Source: Pseudaminobacter soli (ex Li et al. 2025)
Lineage (GTDB): Bacteria; Pseudomonadota; Alphaproteobacteria; Rhizobiales; Rhizobiaceae
Direction: 5' to 3'
Length of the DNA: 64,000 bases
Assembly (NCBI RefSeq): GCF_029892515.1
Contig: NZ_JARXVF010000001.1
Coordinates: 2,170,001-2,234,000, forward strand
Shown here: positions 60,758 through 64,000 of the stretch, piece after piece
How the letters are laid out: every line of letters starts with the position of its first letter
Position numbering within the stretch: position 1 is the first letter of the stretch
Notes under the pieces: generated by a model
The model's input: the letters and a program-made list of their open reading frames with translations, nothing else
Databases searched by the model: none
What the model was told of the DNA's origin: nothing
Translations under genes and position numbers: made by a program

Positions 60758-61633
60758 ATGAGGGTTGCGACATTTTCCATCGCCGGCGAGCGCCGCGTAG
60801 GCCTTGTTGATGCCGAAGGTGAAACGATCGCTCCCTTCGATCTTTCCGTCGAGGCCGCCAAGGGCGGCATTCTCGCCCTGATTGAGCGCAATGGCGCGCT
60901 GCCGCGCACGCTGTCGCCGCTACCGCTTTCCAGCGTCGAGCTGGAGGCGCCGATCCCGCAGCCGCGCCGCAACATCTTCTGTGTCGGCAAGAACTATCAC
61001 GAGCATGCGCATGAGTTCGCGCGCAGCGGTTTCGACTCGAGTGCGGCCGCCGGTGCGATCCCGAAGGATCCGATCATCTTCTCCAAGGTGCCGGAATCGG
61101 TGGTTGCTACGCATTCCAAGGTGCTGATCGATACGAAGGTTTCGTCGGCTATCGACTACGAGGCCGAGCTTGCAGTCATCATCGGCAAGGAAGGGCGCGG
61201 CATCTCCAAGGAAGACGCGCTGGACCATGTGTGGGGCTACACCATCGTCAACGACGTGACGGCGCGCGACCTGCAGGGCAAATACAGCCAGTGGCTGATC
61301 GGCAAGTCGCAGGACACGTTCTGTCCGATGGGGCCGTGGGCTGTGACCAGGGACGAGCTCGACCTGGAGACGGCCGGCATACGCTGTTTCGTCAATGGCG
61401 ACATGCGCCAAAATTCCAAGATCTCGCTGCTGATCTTCGACATTCCGACGATCATCTCGACGCTTTCGCAAGGCATTACGCTGAAGCCGGGCGACATCAT
61501 CGCCACCGGCACGCCGGCTGGCGTCGGCATCGGCTTCAACCCGCCGAAATATCTGAAGGCGGGCGACGTGGTGCGCGTCGAGATCGACGGCATCGGCACG
61601 CTGGAAAACCGCTTCTCGGAGTGGGCGCAATGA
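60758..61633 (+). CDS. Fumarylacetoacetate hydrolase family protein
   Basis: 291-residue enzyme of the FAH superfamily, which cleaves C-C bonds or decarboxylates 2-oxo acids, hydratases and isomerases of aromatic breakdown. RRNIFCVGKNYHEHAHEF is the start of the catalytic domain, then PIIFSKVPESVVATHSKVLI, the metal-binding DYEAELAVIIGKEGRGI and GYTIVNDVTARDLQGKYSQWLIGKSQDTFCPMGPWAV, with GDIIATGTPAGVGIGFNPPKYLKAGD at the end. A clear AAGGGGGAAG precedes the ATG. First gene of a catabolic operon whose next gene overlaps it by four bases. Substrate not determined. Confidence 0.93.
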   Translation: MRVATFSIAGERRVGLVDAEGETIAPFDLSVEAAKGGILALIERNGALPRTLSPLPLSSVELEAPIPQPRRNIFCVGKNYHEHAHEFARSGFDSSAAAGAIPKDPIIFSKVPESVVATHSKVLIDTKVSSAIDYEAELAVIIGKEGRGISKEDALDHVWGYTIVNDVTARDLQGKYSQWLIGKSQDTFCPMGPWAVTRDELDLETAGIRCFVNGDMRQNSKISLLIFDIPTIISTLSQGITLKPGDIIATGTPAGVGIGFNPPKYLKAGDVVRVEIDGIGTLENRFSEWAQ

Positions 61634-62409
61634 CCACGGTCACCGTCGGCCAGACTGTTTTGGAGGTCACAGGGGAGGGGTTCCCCGTCGTGATGATCCA
61701 TGGTCTCGGCGGGACGTCCAACATGTTCCAGCCGCAGCTGCAGGCGCTGTCGGGCTATCGCGTCATCCGGGTCGATATTCCTGGCTCGGGCCGATCGCCC
61801 CGGCCGCTCGATCCGCTCACCATCGAAATGATGAGTGAGGCCGTCATCCGCGCCATGGACGGGGTGGGTGTGAGCCGGGCGCATTTCGTCGGCCATTCCA
61901 TGGGAACCATCGTCTGCCAGCAGATCGCGGCCAACAAGCCGGAACTGGTGGCTTCGCTCGCACTGTTCGGCGCGCTTACCGAGCCGGCGGATGCGACGCG
62001 GACCGGCCTTGGCAACCGGGCCAAGCTTGCCCGCTCGGGCGGCATGTCCGACATCGCAGACCAGATCGTGGCCAATGCGATTTCGGCCCATACGCGAGAA
62101 AATTCGCCGGCGGCGGTAGCCTTCGTGCGCGAGTCGATCACGCGTCAGGACCCCGAATCCTACGCCCGCACCTGCGAGGCGCTGGCCAAGGCGAACGCCG
62201 TCGATGCGCGCCGGATTACGGCGCCGACGCTTCTGGTCACCGGTGACGCCGATGCCGTCAATCCGGTGGGCGTGGCGCAGGCGCTGGCCGACAAGATCAA
62301 AGGTGCCGTGCTTTCTACCATAGACAGATGCGGCCATTGGGCTACGGTTGAGCATCCACGCGAGTGCAACCAGAAACTGACGGAATTTCTAAGGCGCGCA
62401 GACCGGTGA
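61630..62409 (+). CDS. Alpha/beta fold hydrolase
   Basis: 259 residues. Oxyanion loop HGLGGTS (24-30), nucleophile S90 in VGHSMG, acid in LLVTGDADAVNP (about 206-208) and His in DRCGHWATVEHP (about 236), so the catalytic triad is complete. The family includes 3-oxoadipate enol-lactonases and meta-cleavage product hydrolases. Start ATG 61630 overlaps the stop of the preceding gene. Probably acts in the same pathway. Confidence 0.92.
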   Translation: MTTVTVGQTVLEVTGEGFPVVMIHGLGGTSNMFQPQLQALSGYRVIRVDIPGSGRSPRPLDPLTIEMMSEAVIRAMDGVGVSRAHFVGHSMGTIVCQQIAANKPELVASLALFGALTEPADATRTGLGNRAKLARSGGMSDIADQIVANAISAHTRENSPAAVAFVRESITRQDPESYARTCEALAKANAVDARRITAPTLLVTGDADAVNPVGVAQALADKIKGAVLSTIDRCGHWATVEHPRECNQKLTEFLRRADR

Positions 62410-62465
62410 TCTGAGGACGAAGACACCGGCGCGGGAGGGCGCCTTGCCACTTTTGGGAGGAAGAG

Positions 62466-63788
62466 ATGGCAGACGATAGCTGGAGCGGAAACGGCTCGGG
62501 TGGCACGCTGTTCACCAACGTGCGCATTCTGGATGCCACCGGCGACTATCCTTATACGGGCGAGGTCCTGGTGCAGGGTAATCGCATCAAGCAGATCACG
62601 AGGGGTTCGTCGCGCTTCGGCTCGTCCTCGTCGGCCTATGGCGGCATGACGGTCATCGACGGCATGGGCGCGACGCTGATGCCTGGCATGATCGACGCGC
62701 ATCTGCATCTTTCCTGGAACAACGCGCCCGGTATCGATCCCATCCAGATGATGGAGACCGAGGAGCACATGCTGGTGACCATGGAAATGGCGAAGCTGGT
62801 GTTGGACGCCGGCTTCACCGCCGGTCGAGGCGCGGCGGCCGCAAAGCCGCGCCTCGACGTGGTGGCCAAGAAGTTCATCAACCAGGGCCGCTTCCCCGGC
62901 CCGCGCTATCTGGCGGCAGGACCGGAGATCACCACCGTGGGTGGGCTCGGCGATTCCGCGCCATCGCACATCCCGCATGAGGGCTTGAACCTCGGTCTCG
63001 TCGTTTCCGGTCCGGAAGAGATCCGCCGCACCGTGCGCACGCTGATCAAATACGGCGTCGACTCCATCAAGCTCAACCTCTCGGGCGAATCCATCACCGG
63101 CATGGGTGCTGAGGAAACGCCGATGTCGGAGGAAGAGGTGGCGATGGCCGCGCAGGAAGCGCGCTGCCGCAACAAGGTGCTCTCGGCACACGCCCGCTCG
63201 TCGGGTTCGGTCAAGCAGTGTATCCGCCACGGCATCCAGAATATCTATCACGCCTCCTTTGCCGACGAAGAAGCGCTCGACCTCTTGGAAGCGGCCAAGG
63301 ACAAGCACTTCGTGGCGCCGGGCATGGCCTGGCTCATCAACACGGCGCGTCATGCCGAACAGTGGGGCATCAAGCCCGGCTCGCGGCTCGCCATGGAATA
63401 TGAGCGCGAGCTCGAAATGTGCATCGACACGATGAAGAAGATGCACCGGCGCGGCATCCGCATCTGCATCGGCGGCGACTACGGCTTTGCCTGGACGCCG
63501 CAGGGCACCAACGCCAAGGACATCCAGACCTTCGTAGAGATGCTCGGCTTCTCGCCGATGGAAGCCATCATGGCGGGCACCAAATATGGCGGCCAGATCA
63601 TGAACATGGGCGACGAGCTCGGCATGGTCAAGGAAGGCTACCTCGCCGACATGCTGCTGATCGACGGCGATCCGACCGCCGACGTGCGCATCCTTCAGGA
63701 CCAGAACCGCATCCTTGCCATCATGAAGGACGGCAAGTTCCACAAGGCGCCGCGCATGAACGAGCAGCGCCGGCGGCTGACCGCATGA
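62466..63788 (+). CDS. Metal-dependent amidohydrolase (imidazolonepropionase-like, COG1228)
   Basis: 440 residues of the amidohydrolase superfamily. The metal site has H79 and H81 in IDAHLHLSW, a lysine near 202 in SIKLNLSG (likely carbamylated or equivalent), histidines near 242 in LSAHARS and near 263 in IYHASF, and an aspartate near 338 in CIGGDYG. The N- and C-terminal beta-sandwich strands are GTLFTNVRILDATG and LADMLLIDGDPTADVRIL. Similar proteins hydrolyse dipeptides, cyclic amides or imidazolones; which one is not decided by sequence. GGGAGGAAGAG before the ATG is a strong ribosome binding site. Its stop overlaps the next gene. Confidence 0.92.
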   Translation: MADDSWSGNGSGGTLFTNVRILDATGDYPYTGEVLVQGNRIKQITRGSSRFGSSSSAYGGMTVIDGMGATLMPGMIDAHLHLSWNNAPGIDPIQMMETEEHMLVTMEMAKLVLDAGFTAGRGAAAAKPRLDVVAKKFINQGRFPGPRYLAAGPEITTVGGLGDSAPSHIPHEGLNLGLVVSGPEEIRRTVRTLIKYGVDSIKLNLSGESITGMGAEETPMSEEEVAMAAQEARCRNKVLSAHARSSGSVKQCIRHGIQNIYHASFADEEALDLLEAAKDKHFVAPGMAWLINTARHAEQWGIKPGSRLAMEYERELEMCIDTMKKMHRRGIRICIGGDYGFAWTPQGTNAKDIQTFVEMLGFSPMEAIMAGTKYGGQIMNMGDELGMVKEGYLADMLLIDGDPTADVRILQDQNRILAIMKDGKFHKAPRMNEQRRRLTA

Positions 63789-64000
63789 GCACGCTCGAAC
63801 GGCCAGGCGCTTCCGCCAGCTTGTCGGGCGGCGGGGGGATCACGAAGCGGCAGGCATGGGGCATCGTCTGGCTCCTTGCGGCGGCAGTGTTTGCCTGGCT
63901 GATGCTTGGCGTCTGGCCGGACTGGTTGAACTCAATCCTGACCTCGAAGAAGGCCTTCGCCAGCGCCGTGCTCAACGGGCTGACGCTGGCCGGGCTCTAT
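63785..64000 (+). CDS. LIV-type ABC transporter permease (5' part, runs off the window)
   Basis: Only the first 72 residues are present. After a soluble start and a first transmembrane segment (AWGIVWLLAAAVFAWLMLGVW), the sequence reaches SAVLNGLTLAGLY, the start of the LivH-type permease core. The four-base overlap with the amidohydrolase shows that it belongs to the catabolic operon and is likely to import its substrate, with further permease, ATPase and binding-protein genes expected beyond the window. Confidence 0.85.
   Translation, partial: MSTLERPGASASLSGGGGITKRQAWGIVWLLAAAVFAWLMLGVWPDWLNSILTSKKAFASAVLNGLTLAGLY

Overview
This window is ordinary chromosome from an alphaproteobacterium of the order Rhizobiales, most likely Phyllobacteriaceae (Mesorhizobium/Aminobacter-like). 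The evidence is the high GC content, the rhizobial gene orders (htpX-rsmB-heparinase-purH; leuS-lptE; an atpHAGDC operon without F0 genes), the Ala/Lys/Pro-rich extension on AtpD, the very large NAD-glutamate dehydrogenase and several short palindromic intergenic repeats of a rhizobial type. Nothing looks like a prophage, conjugative element, transposase, CRISPR array, rRNA or tRNA. Genus assignment is inference.

Layout. 1-5.4 kb: DUF429 protein, beta-carbonic anhydrase, a MarR/Bcr-type efflux pair, and an M3 oligopeptidase. 5.5-15.2 kb: typA, a repeat-rich spacer with no gene, a 1596-residue NAD-glutamate dehydrogenase, and a membrane-anchored protein with a DUF2778/L,D-transpeptidase-like domain. 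15.3-19.7 kb: a methyltransferase, minCDE on the minus strand, and a UMF1-type transporter. 19.7-26.7 kb: a MITE-like repeat, then purH, a GIY-YIG protein, a heparinase II/III-like protein, rsmB and htpX on the minus strand, with an SdhAF4-like gene divergent from htpX. 26.7-36.9 kb: a secreted nuclease, a MerR/carboxymuconolactone-decarboxylase pair followed by a tiny ORF with an extreme Shine-Dalgarno, acs, usg, an orphan LIV-type binding protein, an aldo/keto reductase, an MFS/LysR divergent pair and yggS. 37-45.5 kb: leuS-lptE, an AAA ATPase where holA would be expected, a transaldolase-like aldolase, priA, a ParDE toxin-antitoxin pair and a small membrane protein. 45.7-50.9 kb: atpHAGDC. 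51.2-59.4 kb: a complete Kdp locus (tiny upstream peptide, kdpF, A, B, C, D, E). 59.4-64 kb: a small membrane protein, then a GntR regulator divergent from a catabolic operon (fumarylacetoacetase-family enzyme, alpha/beta hydrolase, amidohydrolase, start of a LIV-type ABC permease) that runs off the window.

Working together: minCDE places the division septum; atpHAGDC encodes F1; KdpFABC imports K+ with ATP under KdpDE control; leuS, priA, purH, rsmB and typA are core information or nucleotide functions. The accessory parts most worth following are the catabolic operon at the right end, the tiny ORF at 27.3 kb, the AAA ATPase after lptE, the kdp leader peptide with a palindromic repeat inside the operon, and the ParDE pair between priA and atpH. 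I found no clearly unprecedented multi-gene system.
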